From Pachyseris speciosa (Eukaryota; Cnidaria; Anthozoa; Scleractinia; Pachyseridae), in assembly GCA_016490735.1 (NCBI GenBank), contig JAEMWC010000371.1, positions 263,501 through 327,500 of the forward strand: a stretch of 64,000 nt of DNA, given 5' to 3'. The position numbers were made by a program, and so were the translations under genes. Shown one piece after another: positions 21,067-30,839 of this stretch (positions are counted from its first letter, which is position 1; every line of letters starts with the position of its first letter). The notes beneath the pieces are model-generated. The model was given only the letters and a program-made list of their open reading frames with translations. It had not been told where the DNA came from and made no database searches.

Positions 21067-23225
21067 CTGGTTTGTGTGTTTTTTCTTTGATGTTGCCACT
21101 TATGACAATATTTGAAAACATCTTTGTGCTTCTTCAAACTCATTCACCTCTTTTAAACAGGAAATCCTGAAAAGCTATCTCTTATTTTTCCTTCCCCCTA
21201 AAATACAAAAATATCCTCTCCTATCTGGAGCTTGAGCATAAACACACCTGATATATTCTGTGTCAGGTCTTTTGAATACAAACATGGCTTTTCAGTTCAC
21301 TGGCAGGTACATGTGGCCATCTGAAATGTATTATACATTTTGCATTTTCTGTAAAGGGGCGCACTACTAAGTTCATGTAACCCGTTGGTTAGTTTAAGTT
21401 ATAGTGATCCTGTTCACACTGTTTGGATTACCAGGAACTCTAGAGTACCTTGTATATCCCTCCTCTCCTTTACAAGGCCTTCCAAGGGGTGGTCTGGTGT
21501 CTCTGTTGGTCATTTGCGGCTGTCTATCGCTTGTTTCATCAGGGACAGTTGTCACTGTCACAGAGAAAACAAGGAATGGAAGGTGAATTGTCAATTGTCA
21601 CGCTTTTTCTGACAATTTCTTTTGGTTCTTGGAGTTCTGCCTGATTTTGGAGCCATGTCGTTTGTCACTTCTACCCCTTGGAAGGTCTCCTTTACATTCC
21701 CCACCCCACCCTTCCCAATCTTTGAGGAGGGTGCATATTTTTTGTTGAACAACACAATCACCCAGGAGCCGGCTCTGAGGTGTTGTCTTGCAGGGCACTT
21801 AAGGGCACTTTTTTTGTTTAAGCTGGGTGCGGGGATATTTGACGGCTGCATGAGGTTTGGGCTTGACTGTCAAACTTGGGACCCTATTTTTATTTTTTTA
21901 AATATTTGACAGGTGTGCATTTGAGGAGTACTTATCTGTAATTGGCTTGACTGTGAAACTGACTTTATTTTTTTCTTCCATTTTCTATTTTGGTATTAAT
22001 TTTTAAAAAGTTGTGAAAATGACTGACAAAACGGCGGTTAGGATTTGAACCCTAAGATAAAATAATAGAATTTGTGGGCATGACAAGCGTCACACGGGTA
22101 AAGTTTGCAAGATCTGTAAAGCAGCATTGGCCAAATATCAGCCATATGTTGGCCCCAGGTGGGGAAGTGACTAGCAGCTGCAATCTCATCCTTAAAAACA
22201 GTAACTGCAAAAAATAAAAAAAAAAAAGCTCAAAACACTTTAAATCCAAAAACAAAGTTAGACAGCTAAGGGACATCAGCTTGCAAAGCTGTGGATAGTG
22301 AACAGACGTCCAACCATTGTCCGAAGCAAATACGCTGAATCTTTTCGTTTACAAAGAGACTAGTCAGTAGAGGGGACTGTGAAAACCTGGGTTATTTCGA
22401 TTCCTTATTCGATTGTTTCAGAAACAAAATAAAACGCAGAATGGTTTTTCAGAAATTACTATTTCTCTTCCCATCGACTCCGCGTAAAGTTATTTTGAAA
22501 GCGTGAACCCTCAGTTCAAACCGAACACTTCACGTCAATTGTAAACAGAATTCAACATTTGTTCGTGACGGAAACCGGAAATGTGGAACTTGATATGCAG
22601 TCTGCATCCCACACGCACACAGCTCTACAAACTAGGAAACTAACTTAAAACCTTCGCAAGCAGCTTACAATAACTTTGAAGTTTATGATCCCTTTCCATT
22701 TGCGAGTGAAAAATTACTTGTGCGCCTAACATTTGCCATAATTTTGCCCATTTGAAGGTGAGGATTAGCCTTACTGACGTAACCTGCTTAAGTGCGTTAT
22801 TGGATTCAATAATTAGACATGCAAGAACAGCTGATCACCGTCACGTTTTCAGAGTGGGATTTCAGTTTTCGACGATTCCATGATATTTATGTTCGCAATT
22901 GTTCATTTTCACTTCCATCTTATCATTTATAATTTGTCAAAATAAGTTGAAAATGATTTGCAAGGCCTGTTTGAGGTTTCATGTTTGTTTTACTGGCTTG
23001 AAAGCGCCAACCAAAGCAATATTTTTTAACAACACAGCGGACAATTGATAGCGATTACGTTTTCTAAACACGTGTGTTGCGTCAGATACCCACCCTTGTT
23101 TCCGAGGCGACCTGAGAACTCCTTTGTTCTATCTGGCTGCTGATTGGTGCGTTTTGACGCACATTCTATTTTTGGCTTGCAAATTTTTCCCCTGAAGTGT
23201 TTGTTACGCGAAAGTTCGTGGCAAT
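21067..23225. other. Intergenic, no gene seen
   Basis: Overlapping short ORFs at 21385-21909 lie on both strands and have no domain. Apart from the BTG promoter at the end, nothing is recognisable. Confidence 0.5.
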
Positions 23226-23439
23226 CTGTGGATAAATAAGAAGACAACAACGCGTTTAAGGATTGTGAAACTTAGAACGTCCCAAGAAACTGAAAGTGGT
23301 ACTATCCCTTTTTGGGCTTTGAGACGCTAGACGGAAATTCTCAGTTGATTACAGCGAAGGAACAATTCAAGTTCACGTTATAGCTGAAGCTGGAAAGCAT
23401 TTTCAAAACGTTACCACAGAGTAGAACGCCACAACAAAC
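23226..23439 (+). promoter_or_regulatory. Probable BTG promoter and 5' UTR
   Basis: GATAAATAA at about 23231 is TATA-like and lies about 200 bases upstream of the start codon. The 5' leader contains no upstream ATG in good context until the BTG start (AACATGAAA). This is inferred; the start site is not mapped. Confidence 0.35.
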
Positions 23440-23985
23440 ATGAAAGACGAAGTGCGAACCGCCATCAAGTTCCTTTCTGAAGTTCTTCTTAGAAACTCTA
23501 AAGTGAACGAAGAACAAGTTCAGAAATTTAAGGACACATTAGAACAATTAATGATCGCGAAATTCCAGAACCACTGGCATCCGAACAAGCCATTAAAGGG
23601 AAATGCGTTCAGATGCCTCAACATCGACATCACGTCCATCGACCCCGTTTTGTTAACAGCGACGAAGGCGAGCGATATTTTACCGACAGTTCTTTTGGAC
23701 ATTTTTCCTGGTGGGCTCGCTTTGTGGGTCGATCCTGGCGAAGTTTCGTGTAGAATCGGGAAAGGTTCGATATGCCCGCTGTACGTCAGTCAAGCGACCA
23801 TTCAACACAGTTACTGCCAAATTCATCGACCGCTTCAGCAGTTCAACTCCAGTTTCCGCCAGTGTTCCTCGCAGTCTAACTTCAAGCAGTCACTGTTTCC
23901 AAGATATCAAAGCAACAAAGAAAATTTTGAGAGGTACCACTGGGTGAGCAAAGACTATTCAAAGAGAACTGCAGAAGTATTTTAG
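23440..23985 (+). CDS. BTG: BTG/Tob family antiproliferative protein (BTG1/2-like), 181 aa, intronless
   Basis: The BTG family binds the CAF1/CNOT7 deadenylase of the CCR4-NOT complex and restrains proliferation by promoting mRNA decay. The start MKDEVRTAIKFLSEVLLRNS matches the first helix of BTG proteins. Box A is at about residues 45-62 (HWHPNKPLKGNAFRCLNI) and box B at about 95-113 (LWVDPGEVSCRIGKGSICP), including the family WVDP-EV-CR signature. The C-terminal region (114-181) is divergent, Ser/Gln-rich, ending SKRTAEVF. Length is close to BTG1/BTG2 (about 160-170 aa). The whole frame lies in one exon, unlike the two coding exons of vertebrate BTG1/2; a retroposed origin or intron loss are both possible. 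Orthology to a particular vertebrate BTG is not resolved. Confidence 0.9.
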   Translation: MKDEVRTAIKFLSEVLLRNSKVNEEQVQKFKDTLEQLMIAKFQNHWHPNKPLKGNAFRCLNIDITSIDPVLLTATKASDILPTVLLDIFPGGLALWVDPGEVSCRIGKGSICPLYVSQATIQHSYCQIHRPLQQFNSSFRQCSSQSNFKQSLFPRYQSNKENFERYHWVSKDYSKRTAEVF

Positions 23986-24354
23986 CTACAGTGAAAGATT
24001 TTCATCGACTGCCTTTATTTAACATACGACGTTGGACTCGAAATGTCTTTATAACGCAATTCACACGATTGTTTCAAAGTTTATTATAGAGTGTTTTAAG
24101 GTTCGTTGTACATAGGCATACAATTTCTATGTACATAACTGTCTTCAGAATGTTATTAACCTTGTAAATGGAAGAATTTTTGCTTATATTTTTCGCCAAT
24201 ACCTAGGAATTATGGCAAGTAATTTAATTTGTAAAATTTGTACAATTGTGAAATCATATTTGGAAGTTTCCCAAGGAGCGAAAATTGTGAAATAAGATTT
24301 ACATAGATAGTGTTTCATATTTTGTACATGAACAAGTTAAAGTTTTAAGGCTAA

Positions 24355-24360
24355 ATTAAA
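24355..24360 (+). terminator. Candidate BTG polyadenylation signal ATTAAA
   Basis: Common variant hexamer at the end of an A/T-rich 3' UTR, followed by GTGTACTTGTTGTGTTT, a GT-rich downstream element. Confidence 0.4.
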
Positions 24361-25756
24361 AAAGAACGATTTGTTGCAATGGACATATAAAGTGTACTTG
24401 TTGTGTTTATGCTTTCATATCATGGAGGTGGGTGCCTCAAAATGAAATTTCTGTCATTTCCGTTTGTGGGGTAACCAATACAAAAAATAACCCACTAAAC
24501 GGGATTTGATGGTATATCACGATATTTTGCATGGTATATTGAAAACTGATTGGGCTGAGTTAATCCTTGTTATGATTTTGCACTTGCATGCACACTGCCT
24601 TGCTTGCCATACCACTGCCTCTGCCAAGTGAGAATCTTCTTAGGGCCTCTTAGCTTCAGTTTTGTACAGTTATCAAGTGAAGCGTTGTTGATGATACACT
24701 AACATTTGGGTGAAGAGAGCTCCAGTGAAAATATACCATATTGCCTTGGGCTGGCTACCACTGAGATTGGTTCTTACCATGTGTTTGGGTTTGGTCACTG
24801 TACAGTGACAGTAATCACTCTTTAATGACCAGCATCCAAATTCTCTTCACAAATTAACTACATGGACCAACATATAGGTCTTGAGAAATAGGGAAGTGAT
24901 CACAAATGCTTAAGTTTCTTGATGTTTAAACAAATTCTCCCAACTACCTTCCTTAGAAATGTATGAAAAAATTGACGAGAATGGGTAAGATGATACCCAG
25001 GCTTTTAAGGGCAAAGGGCCTGTGTCTTGGGGGTTTTCCCATCAAAACTGAAAGATTGTTATGACTAAAAACTGTTCCTTCACATGGATTTCCAAAGTTG
25101 CTTTTAAGAACACTGTCCCATGGATATCCTATTTCTGTATTAATTTTTTCTTCAAATTGAAAATGTGCTGCAATTATTAGTAAATCAAAAAGAGAAATTG
25201 TGGGAAAAGTGAGGGAATGCCATCTGGCATCTGATGTAACTTTTGCTAAACCTTGCTATAGTGAGTCCGGTGTGACAGTTCAGTTTTATCTCTCGCGGCT
25301 GCGTTCTATTGCCAGTCAAACAAACCCTTTTTACTCCTGAGCTAAATATATCTTTGTACTGGTACAAAATCTATTGTATATTTTTGAAGAGTCAGCCAGC
25401 TTTGTATGGCAATAATAAATTCCTGTTGTTACCAGGCAAAACTTACACAATAATTTATCATTATTGCCTCAGCAGAAAAAAAAACAACTGATGTGGAATT
25501 ATTGTGGTCGATGTGATTAAAACTTTGACAGAAATTTCAGGCATTTATGGCAATGAGTCACGGGAAAAGATGCGGAATGATTCTCCACACCATAAATTAT
25601 TAATAATGCCATTAAAATGGTGAAGTTGTTTTTCAAGGCCATTTTAAGTCTTACTTCTACTATACACAAAATGAGTAAAAAAGCGTATCATTGGAAACAC
25701 CTTTGAGTTTCTTAAGTTTTGTAGTTCAGTGACCCTATTTCTGAATACTATCGACA

Positions 25757-25905
25757 TACATACATACATACATTACTTTATTTACCCTCGGATTTTAGAG
25801 TAGCTTGTGCAGCTAATATCTCCGAGCATTCAACCATCAGATGACAGCTAGACCACCACACTGGGAACTACGTCCCCTACTCTTTTCGAACAGTGTGTGG
25901 ATTCG
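25757..25905 (-). repeat. SINE-like dispersed repeat with (ATGT)n tail, minus strand
   Basis: Reverse complement reads CACTGTTCGAAAAGAGTAGG, then GTGTGGTGGTCTAGC, and ends AATAAAGTAATG plus (TATG)n. It shares its core with 3060-3310. Confidence 0.6.
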
Positions 25906-26470
25906 AGAAAATATAAAATATTTTTATTGTTTATAACTTTATGCAAATGTTATAAATAAACGTCTCTCAGTCAAATACGTGAAGTAGAGTAGCGGGAATT
26001 GTTTTTTCTGCTTGGTTTTGTGATCAAAAATCTTCAATTTATCGTTTACTCTGAACTACTAAAAATTGTTCAGGCTATATACGGATTTGCTGAGAAAAAA
26101 AAACAAGAACTTCTCGAGTAAATTATGTTTTTATCAACATGTTATTTTACTGAAATTAATGATGACTATCAAATGGTGACATCACTGCTAAATTCAGCCG
26201 TTGTACAAGTCCAATTTTCGAAAACTTGTACCAGTACACTTTTTAAACTCCTTATCTTTTAAATTTACTGAAATAAAGATCGTTTCAAGTTAGTTGCAAA
26301 CCAGAAGCGAATCACCCCTGCTGTTACCAAACTCAGTATGTTTTACCCTCGTAAGTGACTCCGAGAAGGGAATTTTCACTGAAGGATCCCCAAGTTCAGT
26401 TTAATAGCCAGTTTCAAGAAGATGGAAAACAGAGGGAACACTGAGGGTATAGGGGGATTCATGCTTACGT

Positions 26471-26612
26471 TAGCCTGCATACAGGCTCTTCATTTGGGCA
26501 ACACAGAGAGGATAAGGCGCAGGGTCAAAAGCTACGGGATTGTGCACAGTCTCTTAGCATTTGACCGAGCGCAAACCTTTCTGCCCAAATGAAGAGCCTG
26601 TATGCAGGCTAC
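26471..26612. mobile_element. MITE with TAGCCTGC ends and 8-bp target duplication
   Basis: Left end TAGCCTGCATACAGGCTC, right end its complement; arms about 30 bases reach TTTGGGCA. GCTTACGT flanks both sides (26463-26470 and 26613-26620). Related ends occur at 30214-30417, 51212-51471 and 43183-43354. An 8-bp duplication suggests hAT-driven mobility. Confidence 0.75.
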
Positions 26613-27882
26613 GCTTACGTCATTGTTTACATTTTTGCTCATTTGCATTCGGCTTTGCTTTACAGTATTCAGCAGGAAACATATTAGATGTGATTTGACT
26701 CCAGGCAGCTAAAGAGCTAGTGAAATTTAATACATTGTGAAATTTTTATCTCTTTAGGTGTAGTATTTAAGGAGATATTGTCTTCCAAAAACTGCAAAAT
26801 TTCGGGGTGGCAAAAGCACTAATGAGCTCATACATTCTTTACAAAATTTTGAGTTTTTAAACCCGCGTTGCACAAAAAGAATTTAATACATGAGGCCCAT
26901 ATTCATTGGCAGAGTTATTCATACTATGACCTTTCAATATTCAGAACTGATTTATTTGTAGCTCCATCGAAAACTGAATTGTTCATGCTAATGAGGTCAC
27001 AAGACTTCGCTTCCGGTTTCCATTCTATCCGTCATCGCTCTCCTCATTTTTTGCCGGAAATTTCTGGAATAGATAACGAAATTTAAGGAAAGATTTCACG
27101 GCTACATTTATTGCCAAATTTAAACAATTCTAAGTTGTTACGTTGTGTCTCCTGGTTTAGTTCAGGCTGTACATACCCTGCAAACCAAAGAAATTCGTCA
27201 GTAGGTTTTGGACAATTGCATCTCAGTGAAGCCTGAAGAACCTCACGAATTTTTATACCCCTACGAAGAGAGCTTTATTGACTTTATTTGTGACCGATGA
27301 AGTGTCCATTTCCTTGCCTACTATTTTTATTACAGACTTGCAACGAGTGTTTTCTTTTTACTAGTTTCACCGCCTCCGCGCACAGCTCCGGCGATAGCGA
27401 TGGAAAATTCACACCGTGTCGGAATCACTTTTAAAGAACTTTTGGCTTGAAAGGGGTCTGAAGCCTAAGATCAACACACTTCTGGCTGAAACTTTATGGA
27501 ACAACATTTTACTAAACTATTTTATATAATAAGCACTGTAACGAGGCCTATCATGATCACCGACATTTTGCGAACTCTTAAAACCAACCAAGTATTATCA
27601 AGTGATATTAGAGGGTAACATACAACCAACCGCAAGCTGCATTCTGACTTAACGCATTTCCTGGTCACGTATGCGTCATATTTTTTGCCACTTCAAAAAT
27701 TTCTAATATGTAAACATTGGAAGCACAGAAAATCCAGAAAACTGAAGGTTCAGTTTTGTTCAAAATTATTTTACCGGTTTCACCGTAAGTATCATTTAGC
27801 CTCGGCAACTTGAAAAACTGGGACAAAGTTCTTCCCTTTGAAGCCTTCTTTTGGCTCATTAATGTCACGTGTTATAAAGTAG

Positions 27883-28949
27883 CCTTTATCTTGCAATGAG
27901 TATCTGACCGACCTTTTGCTAATATCTCAAAGTGGTCTCATTTTAAACTTAAAATGGGACCACTTTGAGATATTAGCAAAAGGTCGGTCAGATACTCATC
28001 TCAAAGTGGTCCCATTTTAAACTTAAAATGGGACCACTTTGAGATTTTAGCAAAAGGTCGGTCAGATACAGTAAACACCCGCGGATAAGAACCTAGAATT
28101 TTTGGGTTCAGGCTGAATGGGTTCTTATATTTTGGGGTAGTTTTTCCGTACTCAGGCTTATTAGGTTCTTAGTAGGTTCTTATTTGTAGGAGTTGTCATA
28201 GTGATACCATTCAGAGAACTACTGTAGTACTAGTGTGTCATAATGGTTGAACATTTGTATTTTAAACAGCAAAAATGCCAAGCCTTATTTTTTAAACAAT
28301 AATAAATTCAGTATCATAGGCTACCATATTTACAGTTGTATTTGATAATAATGTAAATTGTTAACAGCAATATAAATATATAAATAAAAACAGCAAAAAT
28401 AAATAACAACCCAATTTAGGGAAACAAGAGGTACCTTGAAAAGCTGGTCTCAAGCATAAAGAAGAAAGAAACCACATGCAACCTGAACATTTCAGAAGTT
28501 AGGGAATGTCAGGATCGAAATTCCTAAATGATTGAAGCACAGAAAGAACAAACATTTTCTTTGGGTATCACTGTTACAGTTGGACTGAAAAAGACAAGCA
28601 GTAATGTGTATTTCACAGGAGCAAAAGTCAGGGCACTCTACAGATTCAAGTCCCAAGGCTACACCAGTATAATTTTATACAGTATTCTATACTCTGTATT
28701 TATAAGATTTTCAATTAAACAAATAATTTTCATGGTGTTTCTCAGAAATTTCACAATTTCTATCAATTAAAATCCAGTATTTTGGCTACAAAATAAGAGT
28801 GTTTTTTTGTATAAGAGCCTATTGTTCTTTGCCAGCCTAAATAGGTTCTTATATATTTGGGTACTAAAATGCCCAATTTCAGCCTGTAGGTTCTTAAATC
28901 ACTAGGTTCTTATACGCGGGTGTTTACTGTACTCATTGCAAGATAAAGG
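27883..28949. mobile_element. Multi-armed palindromic MITE, split by a TA element
   Basis: Outer arm CCTTTATCTTGCAATGAGTA at 27883 pairs with its complement ending at 28949. 27897-27998 is a near-perfect palindrome of about 102 bases centred near 27948 (ATGAGTATCTGACCGACC). A second shorter palindrome follows (27999-28050), sharing the AAAGTGGTCCCATTTTAAAC arm. The last arm is cut from the right end by the element at 28069. Confidence 0.8.
28069..28929. mobile_element. Tc1/mariner-type MITE, 861 bp, in the palindrome arm
   Basis: Perfect 15-base ends CAGTAAACACCCGCG and CGCGGGTGTTTACTG, flanked by TA at 28067-28068 and 28930-28931. Sub-terminal motifs GGATAAGAACCTAG and CTAGGTTCTTATA are also inverted. 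No transposase; the A/T-rich interior has one 80-codon ORF without similarity. Confidence 0.85.
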
Positions 28950-29017
28950 AGACTCTACTAATTAAAGAATTGAAACCTACCTTAAATGATAAAGTACCCT
29001 ATTGTCTTTCATCTGTC

Positions 29018-29178
29018 TTTGACATTCTTGCGTGGGCTGGGTGGGAGGGTGAGATCAAATATGGACTGATAGGCTGACGTCGCTGACGTCCGATCTCACC
29101 CTAGAGAAAGATTGTAAACCGCCATGAAACTATGTGATATGTGCGGTATATAAGGCCATTATCATCACCATTACCATT
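29018..29178 (+). repeat. Probable LINE 3' end
   Basis: GTGCGGTATATAAGGCCATT followed by ATCATCACCATTACCATT resembles the end of CR1/L2-like elements with a simple-repeat tail. Upstream GATCTCACCC / GGGTGAGATC can pair. No coding part remains. Confidence 0.4.
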
Positions 29179-29487
29179 CCTGGGTTCAAACCAAACGCCT
29201 CAATGACTCAAAATTGCGAAATTCAATCGAAGCTTAAAAACGGTAAGAAACAAGCAAGGCTGGTTACACGGCTAGGAATATATATTTAAACCAATATTTC
29301 GGGAGGCACAGCCTTCCTTCATCAGGGTGTTACATATTATGACCCTAAGATGAAACGACGTTACAGTTTTAAAAAAAGTTGTACATGTAACATGATATTA
29401 TAATAAAGGTAAACAATACAACGTAAAATAAAAAAACGTTACAGTTTGAAAATTTGAAAAAAACGTAACAAGAAAACAAAAAGATAG

Positions 29488-29613
29488 GTATTATATTTCT
29501 TCTTTTCTGTTGATACCTAACGGTTCAAGAGTTTGACCTCTATCAATTAGATATGCTTCTCTGGCTCTTCGTGCACCGTCACGATTAGATTTGGACAGTT
29601 CTAGTGGAACCGT
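29488..29613 (-). pseudogene. Inverted copy of the last ~40 GIY-YIG codons
   Basis: The reverse complement repeats the frame from about PLELSKSNRDG to the stop, with a few base changes (for example GTGCACGAAG in place of GTGTACGAAG). It lies in the left arm of the insertion. Confidence 0.75.
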
Positions 29614-29647
29614 TAGGACCGTTTCAACGAACATCGTAGAACAGTCG

Positions 29648-29850
29648 ACAAACAAACCAACAGCTCTAAACCCACTGCAGTATCAGAACATTTTCTCTCT
29701 AACGGTCACAGCGCTTCTGACATGCAACTAATTCCACTAGAACTGTCCAAATCTAATCGCGACGGTGTACGAAGAGCCAGAGAAGCATATCTAATTGATA
29801 GAGGTCAAACTCTTGAACCGTTAGGTATCAACAGAAAAGAAGAAATATAA
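29648..29850 (+). pseudogene. C-terminal GIY-YIG endonuclease fragment of a Penelope-like element
   Basis: The frame ends at TAA 29848-29850. It encodes TAVSEHFLSNGHSASDMQLI and, after a short gap, RRAREAYLIDRGQTLEPLGI. The HF..GHS..D segment and the R..RE.YLI..G.TL.P.GIN segment are the conserved end of Penelope GIY-YIG domains, where the Glu is catalytic. No GIY or YIG motif and no reverse transcriptase are present, so this is a 5'-truncated remnant. Confidence 0.8.
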
Positions 29851-30006
29851 TACCTATCTTTTTGTTTTCTTGTTACGTTTTTTTCAAATTTTCAAACTGT
29901 AACGTTTTTTTATTTTACGTTGTATTGTTTACCTTTATTATAATATCATGTTACATTTACAACTTTTTTTAAAACTGTAACGTGGTTTCATCTTAGGGTC
30001 ATAATA

Positions 30007-30045
30007 TGTAACACCCTGATGAAGGAAGGCTGTGCCTCCCGAAAT
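30007..30045 (+). ncRNA. Hammerhead-ribozyme-like motif in the PLE arm
   Basis: CTGATGA, then a stem-loop (GG.AGGC TGT GCCTCC), then CGAAA, in the order of a type I hammerhead core. An inverted copy lies at about 29304-29342. Helix I/III pairing and the cleavage site were not proven by eye. Confidence 0.4.
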
Positions 30046-30213
30046 ATTGGTTTAAATATATATTCCTAGCCGTGTAACCAGCCTTGCTTGTTTCTTACCG
30101 TTTTCTAGTTTACAATTTTATAGCTGGTTAGATCTATTACAGGATCCGGCTCTTCTATTTTGCAACGGTGGTCCTTGCTATTTAGTATTTTCCAGTGTTT
30201 TCAATCGAAGCTT

Positions 30214-30417
30214 AGCCTGAGTAGCAAGCGTTTCCGTGTGGTTTGCGCGCTAAAAATGCCGAGTTCCGAATTTTGGACGTGCGCGAAATGGGGCGAGAGC
30301 AAAAGAAAGAACGGAGGGGGCCCCTTCCCGATCCCCCTCCGTTCTTTCTTTTGCTTTCGCCCCATTTCTCGGCCTTTTTAGCGCTCAAACCACACGGAAA
30401 TGCTTGCTACGCCGGCT
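30214..30417. mobile_element. MITE with AGCCTG..GTAGCAAGC ends
   Basis: Inverted arms of about 100 bases: GTAGCAAGCGTTTCCGTGTG on the left, and the right arm gives CACACGGAAATGCTTGCTAC. The inner arms contain AGAACGGAGGGGG and CCCCCTCCGTTCT flanking GGGCCCC. The ORFs here are mirror images caused by the palindrome. Confidence 0.8.
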
Positions 30418-30671
30418 GGTCGAAGCTGAGCCTCAGCTGGACGTTTGTAAAAAAAAAAGTGGGAAAGCCGCGCCACCGATAGGACGGCAAAACAGTGGGT
30501 ACACCGCCTACCTCGACACCAGGCCATGGCTGTTAGTGAAAGAATGTGGATTGAATTCCGGTGGAGAAGTGACATGCTATTCCAAACATCGCCGTGGACC
30601 GAGACCGGATGGAAAGTACTTTTTACCACAATTGGTAGTAATCTCGCAATCTGATTGGCTAATTTGCCGTT

Positions 30672-30698
30672 GTCGATAAGAGTCTAGACAACGCTGCT
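30672..30698. repeat. Single MITE terminus related to 33717-33828
   Basis: CGTTGTCGATAAGAGTCTAG plus ACAACGCT matches one arm of the MITE at 33717-33828. No second arm is nearby. Confidence 0.5.
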
Positions 30699-30710
30699 CG
30701 CGTCAACGTG

Positions 30711-30838
30711 AATAAACATTTTGTTTGACTTTGATATTGTTTGACTTTGATATTGTGGTAAGAAACAACGTGATATTGTGGTAAGAAACAACGTGAATAA
30801 ACATTTTGTTTGACTCTGATATTGTGGTAAGAAACAAA
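30711..30838. repeat. Short tandem duplication (TTTGACTTTGATATTGT)
   Basis: Two to three copies of AATAAACATTTTGTTTGACT and GATATTGTGGTAAGAAACAA alternate just before the LINE begins. Confidence 0.65.
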
Positions 30839-30839
30839 T

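Larger units (their letters stand above)
24400..27882. other. Intergenic repeat-poor stretch with a few small repeats
   Basis: No gene is recognisable. It holds a minus-strand SINE-like repeat (25760-25905) and a MITE (26471-26612). Short ORFs have no domains. Confidence 0.5.
29237..30199. mobile_element. Penelope-like retroelement insertion with inverted terminal arms
   Basis: Bounded by perfect 15-base direct repeats TTCAATCGAAGCTTA (29222-29236 and 30200-30214). Arms of roughly 370 bases run 29237-29613 and about 29730-30104 inverted, differing at a few bases. A tail of about 95 bases (30105-30199) follows. Each arm includes the end of a GIY-YIG ORF and the motif CTGATGAAGG..CCCGAAATATTGG. 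Inverted terminal repeats, a tail and a GIY-YIG C-terminus are established Penelope-like element traits. Confidence 0.8.

Noticed and set aside
22030..22110. tRNA-like GGTTCAAATCC on the minus strand
   Set aside because: No box A at the right distance and no cloverleaf.
27883..28075. CRISPR-like repeats
   Set aside because: The repeated arms are palindromic MITE arms without spacers of even length; the DNA is animal.
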